Below the pieces are notes generated by a model. The model did not search any database and had not been told where the DNA came from. It saw nothing but the letters and a program-made list of their open reading frames with translations. A stretch of DNA of 64,000 bases, from the NCBI GenBank assembly GCA_947095585.1, contig OX352761.1:79301267-79365266 (forward strand), written 5' to 3'. The DNA comes from Nephrocerus scutellatus. Taxonomy: Eukaryota; Arthropoda; Insecta; Diptera; Pipunculidae. Each line of letters starts with the position of its first letter. Positions within the stretch are counted from its first letter, which is position 1. Both the position numbers and the translations under genes were made by a program. This document shows, in pieces, positions 21,377-31,304 of the stretch.

Positions 21377-22747
21377 ATGAATACCCAGAGGACACCCAAG
21401 ATAGACAACGAAGCCATACAACGCATCTGCATGGAAGCCACAAACACGATTCACGCATCCGGAGACGCCGAGTTAAACCAGGTGATCGGAAGTTTTCCTC
21501 CAGGGCCAGGTGGCATCGATGTGCGAATGGCCGACTACTGCCGACTAAAGAAAGGGGTATACTTCAACGACGTTCTGGTGGGAGTCGGACTCAGGTGGTT
21601 AGAGAGAAGGATGGAGGAAAGCCACCGGGAGAGAATCAGGATCTGCAGCACATTCCTCTTCTCACGGATGCAGCAGTACCAGCCAGATCAGCAGGAGAGC
21701 CCCGAGTCAACGGCCATTAGGCGACACGCACTAGTGAGCAGGTGGGACCGGCACAAGGACCTCATCAGGAAAGACCTGGTTTTAGTGCCCATTTGCGACG
21801 GCAACCATTGGTACCTCGTGGTGGTTACCAACCCGGGGAGACCTCACCGTGCCACCATTGATGTGTACGATTCGTGGGCCAAAACACCAAGGAACGAGGC
21901 CATTGAGGTAATTCGCGGCTACGTCGTGCAACAGCACCTATCGAAGGGACATCACTGGACGTGGGCAGAGTTCCAGGACTCATACCCAGGCCGACACATG
22001 GAGATGCCACAACAGCGAAATGGGGTGGAATGTGGCGCATTTTTACTGGAAGCAGCGGAGAAAGTCCTCACCAGGGGACTGTCAGGACCCGACACGCCAG
22101 GCCAGAGGATGTCGCCGGACAGCGCCAGCAAGAAACGGAGAATGCTTGCCAACCTCATCCAAAGAAGCGCCGACCCAGCAATTAAGTTTCCAGATCTCGG
22201 ATTAGGCGATGACGACATAGACTGTAACATCCGAGAAAGAGTCAACCGCAGCAGGCCAAAAACTCCGCGCCGCACTCGCCACCGCTACCGCAGTCGCAGC
22301 AGACACGATAGCAGTAGCAGCAGCAGTGACAGTAGTAGCAACAGCACCCGCAGCAGCAGCAGTAGTGGGAGCAACAGCAGCAACCGTAGTAGCAGCAGCA
22401 GTAGCAGTGGCAGCCACAACAACAAACCGAGGGAAAGAAGTTTCACCCCGCCGACAGGCCTCCTCGAACCCGGACCAGACAGGAACAACCCACCAAAAAC
22501 CGCGACGACCCGACGACAGGAAGATGTCCTGTCACTCACAGGGAGTGACATAGTGCACAAAGAAGAGACCATGAGCGAAACCGTATCCCATGAACTCCAG
22601 GCCAAGATAGACACGGCAAAGGCGAGAGTACAAGCGGGAGAACTACGAAGGATACACTTCTTCCATGTGCAGGACAAGACCCGACTTGGAGTGCTAGTCA
22701 CCAGGAAGGGAAAGATCAGCATCCGTCGAAGTAAGGGGGAGGTGTGA
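21377..22747 (+). CDS. ORF3: Ulp1/SENP-like cysteine protease with Arg/Ser-rich tail (456 aa)
   Basis: Intact frame starting MNTQRTPKIDNEAI. Residues about 58-220 match the C48 (Ulp1/SENP) layout. KGVYFNDVLVGVGLRWL corresponds to the usual WLND...L substrate-recognition start, and STFLFSRM follows. Then come DLVLVPICDGNHWYLVVV with catalytic His144, IDVYDSW with Asp165, and PQQRNGVECGAF with Gln213 and nucleophile Cys219. All four catalytic positions are present. These enzymes cleave SUMO or related modifiers, or act as viral maturation proteases. Residues about 285-350 are an Arg/Ser then poly-Ser tract (AGC/AGT-rich). The C-terminus is basic. The stop codon lies inside the 3' LTR. It is not an env: no signal peptide or membrane segment is seen. 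Function in the element is unknown. Confidence 0.8.
   Translation: MNTQRTPKIDNEAIQRICMEATNTIHASGDAELNQVIGSFPPGPGGIDVRMADYCRLKKGVYFNDVLVGVGLRWLERRMEESHRERIRICSTFLFSRMQQYQPDQQESPESTAIRRHALVSRWDRHKDLIRKDLVLVPICDGNHWYLVVVTNPGRPHRATIDVYDSWAKTPRNEAIEVIRGYVVQQHLSKGHHWTWAEFQDSYPGRHMEMPQQRNGVECGAFLLEAAEKVLTRGLSGPDTPGQRMSPDSASKKRRMLANLIQRSADPAIKFPDLGLGDDDIDCNIRERVNRSRPKTPRRTRHRYRSRSRHDSSSSSSDSSSNSTRSSSSSGSNSSNRSSSSSSSGSHNNKPRERSFTPPTGLLEPGPDRNNPPKTATTRRQEDVLSLTGSDIVHKEETMSETVSHELQAKIDTAKARVQAGELRRIHFFHVQDKTRLGVLVTRKGKISIRRSKGEV
22730..22742 (+). promoter_or_regulatory. polypurine tract of the Ulysses-like element
   Basis: gtaagggggaggt-type purine run ending immediately before the 3' LTR at 22,743. 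It would prime plus-strand DNA synthesis. It also encodes the last residues of ORF3 (SKGEV). Confidence 0.8.
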
Positions 22748-25021
22748 AGGAAAAATTTGCCACACAATTTTTTTCCACACATTATTTTTGGTACGCAACC
22801 ATCTTTTTGTAAACAACACTTTCTTTTGAATTTAATAAAAAAAAAACTTGCATACACATTACAAAGAAACGTTTACCATAATGTTCTTAAACCTAGCAAC
22901 ATGTTTCCCACTCTTTTAAGTGGTAAATTACTCGCCGAAATTACTCTCGGCTTATGATACACAGGTTCTCTATATTTCACAACGCGTAAATTCACCACGC
23001 ACAACCAATGCACACCATCATCAAGCAGCTGAGTGAGAGAATGACGACACACATACAGCACCAGACCACACAGACTAGGGATACCCCGCTCGTGACTCAC
23101 AATACATGCAGAAGCACACAGCATCATCGGAGAAAACAACAACAGCAGGCATACAGCACCACAGACACAGAATACCCGACCAATATTCAAAACAACAACA
23201 AACAACATGCATACATTTTGCATCAGACAAGTCAAGGAGAACAACAACAACAAAGCATGCAGTGTAAGACGGCGCAGACCCACGTAAAAGGCAACAACAA
23301 ACAGCATGCAAAATATGATAGCGGACAATCAGAAGTCTGCAGCATCATTAGACAACCAAAAGAAAAAAACAACAACAAACAACACACAATGTACGACAGC
23401 ACGCATTTTTCGAGGCAAACCAACAACAACACTACACCGATCATGCGATGTAGCGGAGTTCCCTAATTTTGCATCAACGGGATCTTGGAACTAACAAACA
23501 TCAAAGAGGCAACAACAACACTACCAAGTCCCACCGATCATGTGACGTAGCGGATTTCCCTATCGTTGCATCAACGGGATCTTGGAACTAACAAACATCA
23601 AAGAGGCAACAACAACACTACCAAGTCCCACCGATCATGTGACGTAGCGGATTTCCCTATCGTTGCACCAACGGGATCACGAACCAATAGACCGCCGAGC
23701 GCAGCAATACTGACCGGCCGGACAAAACAACAACAACCATATCACATCAAAGGAAACAGCAACAACAGCACACCATCAGGCGAGTTAGCGGATTTCACGA
23801 TCGTTGCAACAACGGGATTTCTACACTCGATGGAGGACTATAAAAGGCCAGCAGTCCTAACAATCGGTCTTCTTTCCTAGAAATCCCTCTTCCCGGCAAC
23901 AAGTCAGAGTGAATGGTTCAAGAGCGAAGTCCTTGCCTTCACTTTACACTTACGCCAGTAGTCATCCTATAGATTGGAGGTTCAAGAGCGAAGTCCTTGC
24001 CTTCACGCCCACGCTTTACGCTAGACATTACCCACGCTTTACGCTAGATTGGAGGTTCAAGAGCGAAGTCCTTGCCTTCACGCCCACGCTTTACGCTAGA
24101 CATTATCCACGCTTTACGCTAGATTGGAGGTTCAAGAGCGAAGTCCTTGCCTTCACGCCCACGCTTTACGCTAGACATTACCCACGCTTTACGCTAGATT
24201 GGAGGTTCAAGAGCGAAGTCCTTGCCTTCACGCCCACGCTTTACGCTAGACATTACCCACGCTTTACGCTAGATTGGAGGTTCAAGAGCGAAGTCCTTGC
24301 CTTCACGCCCACGCTTTACGCTAGACATTACCCACGCTTTACGCTAGATTGGAGGTTCAAGAGCGAAGTCCTTGCCTTCACTTTACACTTACGCCAGTAG
24401 TCATCCTATAGATTGGAGGTTCAAGAGTGAAGTCCTTGCCTTCACGCCCACGCTTTACGCTAGACATTACCCACGCTTTTCGCTAGATTGGAGGTTCAAG
24501 AGCGAAGTCCTTGCCTTCACGCCCACGCTTTACGCTAGACATTATCCACGCTTTACGCTAGATTGGAGGTTCAAGAGCGAAGTCCTTGCCTTCACGCCCA
24601 CGCTTTACGCTAGACATTACCCACGCTTTACGCTAGACATTACCCACGCTTTACGCTAGATTGGAGGTTCAAGAGCGAAGTCCTTGCCTTCACGCCCACG
24701 CCTAACGCTAGACATTATCCACACTATTGGAGGTTCAAGAGCGAAGTCCTTGCCTTCAAATCCACGCTCTACGCGAGAACAGACTATCATCCCGCCTGGA
24801 GATACGTCGGTCTCTTTTAATCATAATTGAAACTTATACAGTAAAATAATACATAGCTTTAAACAAACGATAATGTTAAGTGTACAGATTAAGCGAAGAA
24901 CAAATAAAGAACGATTGAATTCCATTCCCAACTAAAAACAAATTCTTTTTATTGTAACGACCCTAATAGAAGGAACCCTGGTCACACTGAGTTCTACCCC
25001 GGCTGGGAAAACCTCGTTACA
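22743..25021 (+). repeat. Ulysses-like 3' LTR (2,279 bp)
   Basis: Same length and substructure as the 5' LTR at a constant offset of 8,495 bp: 97-bp repeats at 23,437-23,685, TATA box at 23,839, 75-bp repeats at 23,972-24,755 and AATAAA at 24,903. It ends gttaca and is followed by the ctgg target copy. Confidence 0.93.
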
Positions 25022-25113
25022 CTGGCCTCTAGCACTTGGCGCATTAGAAATTTCCATGTCAGCCAATTGTCGCCACCTTCCAATTTTTCAATGTTCACTC
25101 GATCGCTATCCAT
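25022..25113 (-). pseudogene. Copia-2 Gag N-terminus, cut off by the Ulysses-like insertion
   Basis: The ATG at 25,113 (minus) opens MDSDRVNIEKLEGGDNWLTW, a typical copia-family Gag start (a short helix then a NWxTWKFxM core), about 340 bp downstream of the primer site. The frame reaches the 14,247 side through the ctgg target duplication. It is separated from the remainder of gag by 10.8 kb. Confidence 0.85.
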
Positions 25114-25451
25114 TTTTTTTCGCTTTGAATTTGTACCGAAAATTCCAGAAGAAAATCACAAAATTCTCGTTTTGTCGTTGCGCACCGAATTTACCGAATC
25201 GAAGATTCAAAATTCAATCGATGAAAATATTTGATTTATTTTCAATCGAACTTACTGTATCTCAAAGAACCGATTGTCCACTTTCATACGATGACGAAAT
25301 AACGACGTTATTGTTCTTTTCTCGACGCACTGCATAAAACGACGCTTCTCGAAAAAACAAAAAAAAAAAACGACCACCGAAAAAATTTACCGTACGAATT
25401 ACCGAAATTTTATTATTTCAATTCGATTCTATTTTTTTTATTTTTTGTCGT

Positions 25452-25468
25452 GGACTGGGCCCATAACC
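25452..25468 (-). promoter_or_regulatory. Copia-2 primer-binding site (initiator tRNA-Met half type)
   Basis: Minus strand reads ggttatgggcccagtcc, the copia-family core, directly next to the candidate 5' LTR. Confidence 0.88.
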
Positions 25469-25633
25469 TATTGAATGTAAACTATTCTTTGTCCGCTCGC
25501 TGTGGAAGATAACAAATAAAATACGAATGCCGGTATTGAAAATAAATTGAAATACGTGTTTATTTGTTAGCTATTGATAATTAAGTGACTCTGACATTTG
25601 AGTGAACCAGTCGAGTCATACTAGAACAAAACA
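25469..25633 (-). repeat. candidate Copia-2 5' LTR (about 165 bp)
   Basis: Read on the minus strand it runs from tgttttgttctag to acattcaata, next to the primer site, and contains an AATAAA-like signal. The end is ATA rather than the usual ACA and no partner LTR was found, so the outer boundary is tentative. Confidence 0.45.
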
Positions 25634-25940
25634 TACTAATATACAGTGTCAAACTTGAACTAAACCGCAATGAGTGCGTTGAACGAATTTCAATAAGTGC
25701 GCCCCGGAAAGCTAGTTTTATAAAAAATTTCCCATACGTATATAATTTTATATAAAACTAGCGGAAATACCCGGGGTTTCCCGGCTTCCCCATCCCACTG
25801 AACCCACCCAAGTTAACACCCGCCCGCTGACCTCTTGCCCTTTGACCTCCCGCCATCTGACCACTAACCCACAGACCTCCCGCCAACTGACCAACCCACC
25901 AACTCACCAACCAAGAAAACTGTACAATCGACAAATTCAT
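25634..25940. other. pyrimidine-rich degenerate repeats
   Basis: After an AT-rich start, 25,755-25,920 is a string of gacctcccgcc, ctgaccaac and similar short imprecise units beginning aaactagcggaaataccc. It looks like a decayed transposon end, but no family could be named. Confidence 0.35.
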
Positions 25941-26160
25941 AAAAATATGCAATTTGTGAAATGGTGACCCCTTGACCCAGGAGTCTGACCACTTTCAAAA
26001 TATACCTATTTACTTATTTAGTGCCCATTATGGTATAAAACCCCTACGCAAAGTTTGAACGCGATTGGTTCATAAAAACATCCAATTTGTAGAAACAATG
26101 AACAAAATTCTTATGGAGACCCTTTGACTCGACTCAGGAGTCTGACCACTTTCAAAATAT
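25941..26160 (+). repeat. imprecise direct repeat, two copies about 150 bp apart
   Basis: aggagtctgaccactttcaaaatat occurs at about 25,980 and 26,137, each time preceded by an atccaatttgt-like stretch and a cctttgac-like stretch. A related segment in opposite orientation occurs near 44,815-44,855. Confidence 0.5.
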
Positions 26161-26434
26161 GCCTTTTATGTGTTCATTGTGGAATAAGGTGCATCGAGAA
26201 AGGTGCATCGAGACTATCACCAATGTATCGTACACGATTCTCTGCTGCTTAAGAGTGGGACCTTTGTTTGTTCTGATTGACTCGAAGCCTCTCGGTCGTA
26301 TTGCCGTTCCTCGTTCAAATGCTCGATTAAATGCATCATGCATGGGGCGATTCGGCGCTGGCATTCCTAAATCGTGCAACATCTTGCTGGACAATCTATT
26401 GAAATCAACGCCTCGTTTTGTATCTCCGTGGTAA
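26152..26434 (-). pseudogene. probable Helitron helicase fragment
   Basis: The minus-strand frame reads LSSKMLHDLGMPAPNRPMHD and, about 35 residues on, LKQQRIVYDTLV. In Helitron Rep/helicase proteins a DxGLPxPNR stretch is followed by an LNxEQRxxYDxI motif at the start of the helicase domain; this spacing fits. No Walker box follows because the frame ends. Identification rests on two short motifs only. Confidence 0.4.
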
Positions 26435-27474
26435 ATTCAAGTGTGGGATTTGCTTTGTTGTTGTTGTTGTTGTATGCACTCAATGCAAAATGTATTCAGC
26501 CATATTGTCTTTGTATTTGTTTGTAACTGAAGTTGATTCGATAGAAAACACGTTGAAATGATGATGGCAAAAAATGATCCAATTTGTTGCGCAGTAGACG
26601 GAATAAGAGCATCAGCGAGTGTGTGATACCAGTGAATGTCACTCTCGAGCAAATGTAAACACTGACAGGCTTCTCGATATATTGCACACTACTCACCATT
26701 GACAGTTCATTGAAATTCTAATGAAGTCGGTTCACGAACATTAACCAATAACAAACGCAGGTTAAAACATTCGTCATTGCTCGGATGAACTGTAAAAAAG
26801 CGCCCCAATGCATCGGTTGAATATACATTCACGTACCCAGGAACAGGCCTTTCGTATTTCGGACGTTGGAATTATTTTGATTGCGTTCCATGTGAAATAT
26901 CTCGGCGTAGATCAGTCCGAGTAAAGCAATGTTCTTGCAAATGGATCACTTGCGCATGTCGCGAGCCAGCCTTATCACTGCTCTGTAGTGGGTTGCTGCC
27001 GTGAAAAAAGCTCGTTGTCCATTCTCCAGGTGCACAGCTTTATCTGCTGTAATGCCAAGGCGATTGCTGGATGAGGCGAGGCAAAAAATGTATCGAAGCG
27101 TCGAACTTTTCGAGTTGTAGGGGCTATGTAAGGTCACAGATTCTACAAGCAGTTCTAGGATTGTGGACCTCATGGCCCTTCCGCTGCTAGTAACCTTGTA
27201 GGCGCATCTGGTGAATGTTCGCGACAAAGCATTCTATTTAGATCGTCGTACAAAATCCGGCAATATGCGGTTCAGACACTGAAGGCCCTCGTAGCAATGG
27301 CACAGATTAACAGAACACCGAAGCAGGTCTCCAAGATAAAATGGGCCCAACCCTTATGATAAACACGAGAAACGGACGATCGATTACTTTACGTCTAAGC
27401 GCCAGAGGTCGGTAAAGAAAACCGCTTCGGTTTCAAAAAGACCTAAAGTGTTATAATATATAAACATGCCATAG
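26435..27474. other. unassigned repeats and decayed sequence
   Basis: Includes a short (TTG)n run near 26,455 and a 93-codon minus-strand frame (26,946-27,227) with no motif I recognise. 27,330-27,470 may already belong to the 5' part of the LOA-1 fragment. Confidence 0.35.
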
Positions 27475-28223
27475 CAGTCTAGGAGAGGTTTGGCCGGGCG
27501 CTAAGCTCGAGGTCGTTGCGAGGGAGAATATCCCAAGCCGACCGAGAACTTCCACCTGGATCCCTACTGAACCCTCCTCTGCAGATGAAATACTCCAGGT
27601 CCTAAAAATTAGCAATCCGACTCACGACTGGAAAGTCGCCAAGTTGAAGGAGCAAACGGGTTCCTACAGATCCGCGGTTGTTGTGATCAACCAAGAATCC
27701 GTCGCTCCTCTGGCTGAGCCCAAAGGCGTGATATGATTTGGGTGGGATGACATCACCCTTCGAGTCTACAAGAAGGATGAGCTGGACACATGCTCTCCCC
27801 CCCCCATCCCTCAGACTCAGAGCTCCTAATTCCCTTACGCTTACGCGGATGACGTTGCTATTGCCGTCTCAGGATAACACCAGAATACCTTAAAGGAACT
27901 CTTACAAAATGCTCTCAACAAACTAACTTGCTGGGCAGATCGCTGTGGTTTAGGGGTAAATTCTCACAAAACTGAGCTTGTCCTGTTCACTAGGTAATAC
28001 AGGAAGCTAGGCTGAAAACCAAATATACAAGAAAGAGTTTCTAAAGCCATGGTGGCACTCTTCTCTTGCAAAAAAGCCATTGGTTGCATATGGGGTCTTT
28101 AACCCCATATAAGTCATTGGCTATATACAGAAATAGTAAGACCTACTCATCTATACGGTGTGACTGTAAGGTGGACTGCCTTAAATAAGAAAGTAAATCT
28201 TCTCAAATTAAGCAAAGGCTAAT
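27475..28223 (+). pseudogene. LOA-1 LINE, left part: ORF1 fused to reverse transcriptase by internal deletion
   Basis: Plus strand. 27,487-27,735 reads EVWPGAKLEVV, IPSRPRTSTWIP and VVVINQESVAPLAEPKGVI, the DUF4780-type ORF1 domain of LOA-clade LINEs (compare 57,345-56,569). At about 27,835 the sequence jumps to PYAYADDVAIAVSG, the RT catalytic box, followed by a KTELVLFTR and LYGVTVRW segment. All of endonuclease and the first half of RT are missing. It is cut at 28,223 by BEL-2 and resumes at 43,361. Several stops are present. Confidence 0.75.
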
Positions 28224-28502
28224 TGTTTGTGTGATGCTCGGATGGCAATGAAAAGTCCGATATTTATCTCAGATAATTTTAATACCAAAAATTCTAAAGA
28301 ATACAACGAAACTTCTATAACACTAAAAAGACAAAACGTGCGAACGTGCCGAAGCTCAAAAGGGAAGTGACCGACAACATGAACTTCGCTGTCGGTGGTT
28401 GCAGATGATAGCAAATACAAGTGAAGTAGGATGTGGCTTGCTCGCATCATCCCGGCAATCAATCTTCTAGTATGATTAATTCACCACGAGATGGCGCGAA
28501 CA
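28224..28502 (-). repeat. BEL-2 3' LTR (279 bp, with a 48-bp deletion)
   Basis: Matches the 5' LTR at 43,029-43,355 but lacks 48 bp after ggcaatgaaaag. The plus-strand sequence just inside it (ttaccggcccccttgg) is a purine tract on the minus strand (ccaagggggccggtaa), as expected at a 3' LTR. Confidence 0.88.
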
Positions 28503-28559
28503 TTACCGGCCCCCTTGGCATACTGTACCAACAAAATGCAAGGATGGTACAAGGATTAT

Positions 28560-28921
28560 ACAATTCAAATATATAGATATAAATATATAGATACTGCATT
28601 GTTTGCTTAGATACTACGGACCGAATTTGATATAATTATACAATTCAAGATAGATATATATAGATACTGCATTGTTTGCTTAGATGCTACGGTACGAAAT
28701 TGATATACTTATACAATTCAAGATAGATATATATAGATACTGCATTGCTTGCTTAGATGCTACGGTACGAAATTGATATACTTATGCAATTCAAGATAGA
28801 TATATATAGATACTGCATTGTTTGCTTAGATGCTACAGTACGAAATTGATATACTTATACAATTCAAGATAGATATATATAGATACTGCATTGTTTGCTT
28901 AGATGCTACGATACGAAATTT
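28560..28921 (-). repeat. 73-bp tandem repeat near the BEL-2 3' end, about 5 copies
   Basis: acaattcaagatagatata recurs at 28,640, 28,713, 28,786 and 28,859, with a variant first copy at 28,560. Each unit contains atagatactgcattg and ttgcttagatgctac. It lies between the integrase end and the polypurine tract. Confidence 0.9.
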
Positions 28922-28989
28922 ATCGTTGTCTGATTTCAGATCGGTTGATGATTGCTTAGATGCATGGTATGCCCGTTTGACTAAAGGCC

Positions 28990-31304
28990 AAAAAACACAC
29001 TATCAGAGGGTACATAATAGTTATGTTGTCAGATCGGTATCGGAAGTCGTGCGTTCTACAGGTAGACGGCACAGTTTTACTATCGGTCGAGTAACTTCGC
29101 CGAGCTGGGTTTTTATGGTAGCCACTCGAACCTTTCCGTCGGTTCCGGTATGCACTTTGATAACACGGCCCATACGCCATTCCGTAGATGGGAGGTTTTC
29201 TTGTCTGATAACGACAAAATCATTGATCTGTATGTTATCGAAAGCATGTTGCCATTTCGATCTCTTGTGCAATTCTTGTAAATATTCGTTTTTCTAGCGT
29301 TTACTGAACTCTTGTTGGAGGTATTTGAGTTTTTCCCATCGGTTGATGACAGAAAGTGATCTTTCCGTGGTGTCGAGTTCGGGAAAGGCCATCAAAGGGC
29401 TACCGGTGAGGAAGTGTCCAGGGGTTAGTGCCAGCAGATCACCTGGATCACTGGACATCGGAGATATTGGACGAGAGTTCAGACAGGCTTCAATGCGAGC
29501 TAGAAGGTTAACAAACTCTTCAAAGGTAAGGTGTATGTGCGAGACTAATTTGCGAAAGTGAGTTTTGAAGCTTTTCACACCTGCTTCCCATAGGCCGCCC
29601 ATGTGAGGAGCACCGGGGGGTATAAAGTTCCAGTGCAGACCTTGGACACCGTACTTAGAAGCCGTTAAATGTGGTAACGATGTTAGCAGTTTCTTAAATT
29701 CCCGCTGGAGTACAGAATCCGCCCCAACGAAGTTAGTACCGTGGTCTGAGTAGACTTCTTTCGGAAGTCCTCTCCGAGCTACGAAACGAGCAAAGGCTGC
29801 TAAGAACACCTCGGAGGACAAGTCGCTGGCTGCCTCAAGATGTATAGCTTTCGTCGAAAAGCAGACGAACAAGCATGTATACCCATTAGTCAAGCGACAG
29901 TTTCGTCCAGTGAAGCTCTTGATAACGAAGGGCCCTGCGAAGTCGATTCCCGTATGGGTGAAGGGAGGGGAAAAATTACATCTTGCTGATGGTAGCGCTG
30001 CCATTAATTGTTGACTTACTTGTTTCTTGTGGATAACACAGGTTTTGCAATTGTTGATGCAGGCTTTGACAAGATTTTTTAATTTTGGGACCCAATACAT
30101 TTGGCGAATGACGCGCATCAGTAATGCATTCCCGCCGTGTAGCGTTAAAGCATGAACGAACTTCACTAGAAGCGACGAAAAACGAGCTGCGTGCGGTAAA
30201 ATGATAGGGTTGCGTTCATTATAGGGGATATTTGCGTTAGCCAATCGGCCATTAACTCGCATCAGGTGATTTGTGTCCAGAGTGGGATTTAACGATAGAA
30301 TGGTACTTTTAAAGGGAATGGCTATGTTCCGTGAGAGTGCTTGATATTCTCGAGGAAAATGCGAAAGCTGACACAGATAGATAAGGCGATTTTGAATGAA
30401 TGTAATCTCCGCCTGGGTAATAAGATGCGACTCATATGTGAGTGCCGGAAATTTGGACTTTAATGAGCTACGTATAAAACGATAAGCATACGACAGAACT
30501 TTGGACTTTAATGAGCTACGTATAAAACGATAAGCATACGACAGAACTTGTAACGCGCGCGGTAATGATGAAAATCTGATCAAAAGGTCATCATGAATGG
30601 TTAGCGTACTAAATGTTGAAATGGGTTTGACTTCTAAGTCCTCACGCTCGGGCGCACTCGGGCAACCGATAGGCCAGTGCGTCAGTGGTTCCTGTAACCA
30701 CGGAGGTCCTCTCCACCAAAGTTCCTTATCTCTTAAGTCGACTGGAGTCAATCCTCGTGGGGCCAGATCAGCTGGATTGTCGCCTGACTTGACATGACCC
30801 CAGTTGTTGTTACCCACGTTCTCAATAATTTCACTGGTCCGGTTTGCAATGAAAGTTTTCCAGGTGCCTGGATGTTTCTTAAGCCAGGCTAAGACAATAG
30901 ACGAATCCGTCCAGAGAAACATTTGAGACGATTCAATGGGTAATTGAGGGAGATATGTCGTGATCAGCCTAGAAAGGAGCACAGCTCCACAAAGTTCCAG
31001 TCTTGGTAATGAAATGGACTTAATAGGTGCTACTTTGGATTTTGCACAAAGTAAGTGACAGCTCGTGAAGTCAGGGCAATTCACCCTTACAAACAGCGCC
31101 GCTGCGTATGCTTTCTCAGACGCGTCGCAAAACCCATGAAACTGCAGCTGTTACGTTGGGGTGTAATCAATCCAGCGCGGTATTTGGATGAGTCCAATTC
31201 CGCTAAGAGCGTTCGCAAATGCCTTCCATTGTAAAAGAGTGGAAGGTTCGATATGTTCATCCCAATTCGTTTGCTCAATCCAGATCCGTTGCATCAAGAT
31301 CTTT
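28990..31304 (-). pseudogene. BEL-2 RNase H and integrase
   Basis: From 31,304 down the minus strand: end of [17 protein letters not shown] (RNase H start), then [27 protein letters not shown] and [10 protein letters not shown]. The integrase zinc region (CKTCVIHK) lies near 30,030. The core motifs are GIDFAGPFV (29,950), [11 protein letters not shown] (29,730) and [10 protein letters not shown] (29,590), giving a complete D,D,E set. The DUF5641-type C-terminal domain (MGRVIKVHTGTDGKVRV) ends near 29,021. Apart from an in-frame TAA at about 31,150 and a TAG at 29,294-29,296 (where the family has Trp), this 2-kb stretch is open. It is the best preserved part of BEL-2. Confidence 0.87.

Larger units (their letters stand above)
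14248..25021 (+). mobile_element. Ulysses/Osvaldo-like Ty3/gypsy LTR retrotransposon, nearly intact
   Basis: A 10,774-bp element with two equal 2,279-bp LTRs (TGTGAAGG...GTTACA), flanked by ctgg (14,244-14,247 and 25,022-25,025). It carries a tRNA-Lys-type primer site, gag, pol with two single-base lesions, a third ORF encoding a Ulp1-like protease with an Arg/Ser-rich tail, and a purine tract abutting the 3' LTR. Size, very long LTRs with internal tandem repeats, and primer type recall Ulysses of Drosophila virilis and the related Osvaldo. The family name is inference from this architecture. The two LTRs differ at four positions that I found by eye, so the insertion is recent. Confidence 0.93.
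10837..25633 (-). mobile_element. Copia-2, Ty1/copia element split by the Ulysses-like insertion
   Basis: Pol lies at 10,837-14,247, the gag start at 25,022-25,113, the primer-binding site at 25,452-25,468 and a candidate 5' LTR at 25,469-25,633. Everything from 14,248 to 25,021 is a foreign gypsy-type element with a ctgg target duplication. No 3' LTR was recognised. It is a different family from Copia-1: the Gag starts, LTRs and RNase H sequences are clearly different. The frame is heavily damaged. Confidence 0.85.

Noticed and set aside
21377..22747. ORF3 of the Ulysses-like element as an env gene
   Set aside because: No signal peptide, membrane anchor or cleavage site; it has a clear cysteine-protease motif set instead.
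22285..22857. 190-codon minus-strand Leu-rich frame antisense to ORF3
   Set aside because: It is the complement of the AGC/AGT serine tract; the hydrophobic Leu runs are an artefact.
26946..27227. 93-codon minus-strand frame
   Set aside because: No recognisable motif, no neighbours of the same type, and bias expected of decayed sequence.
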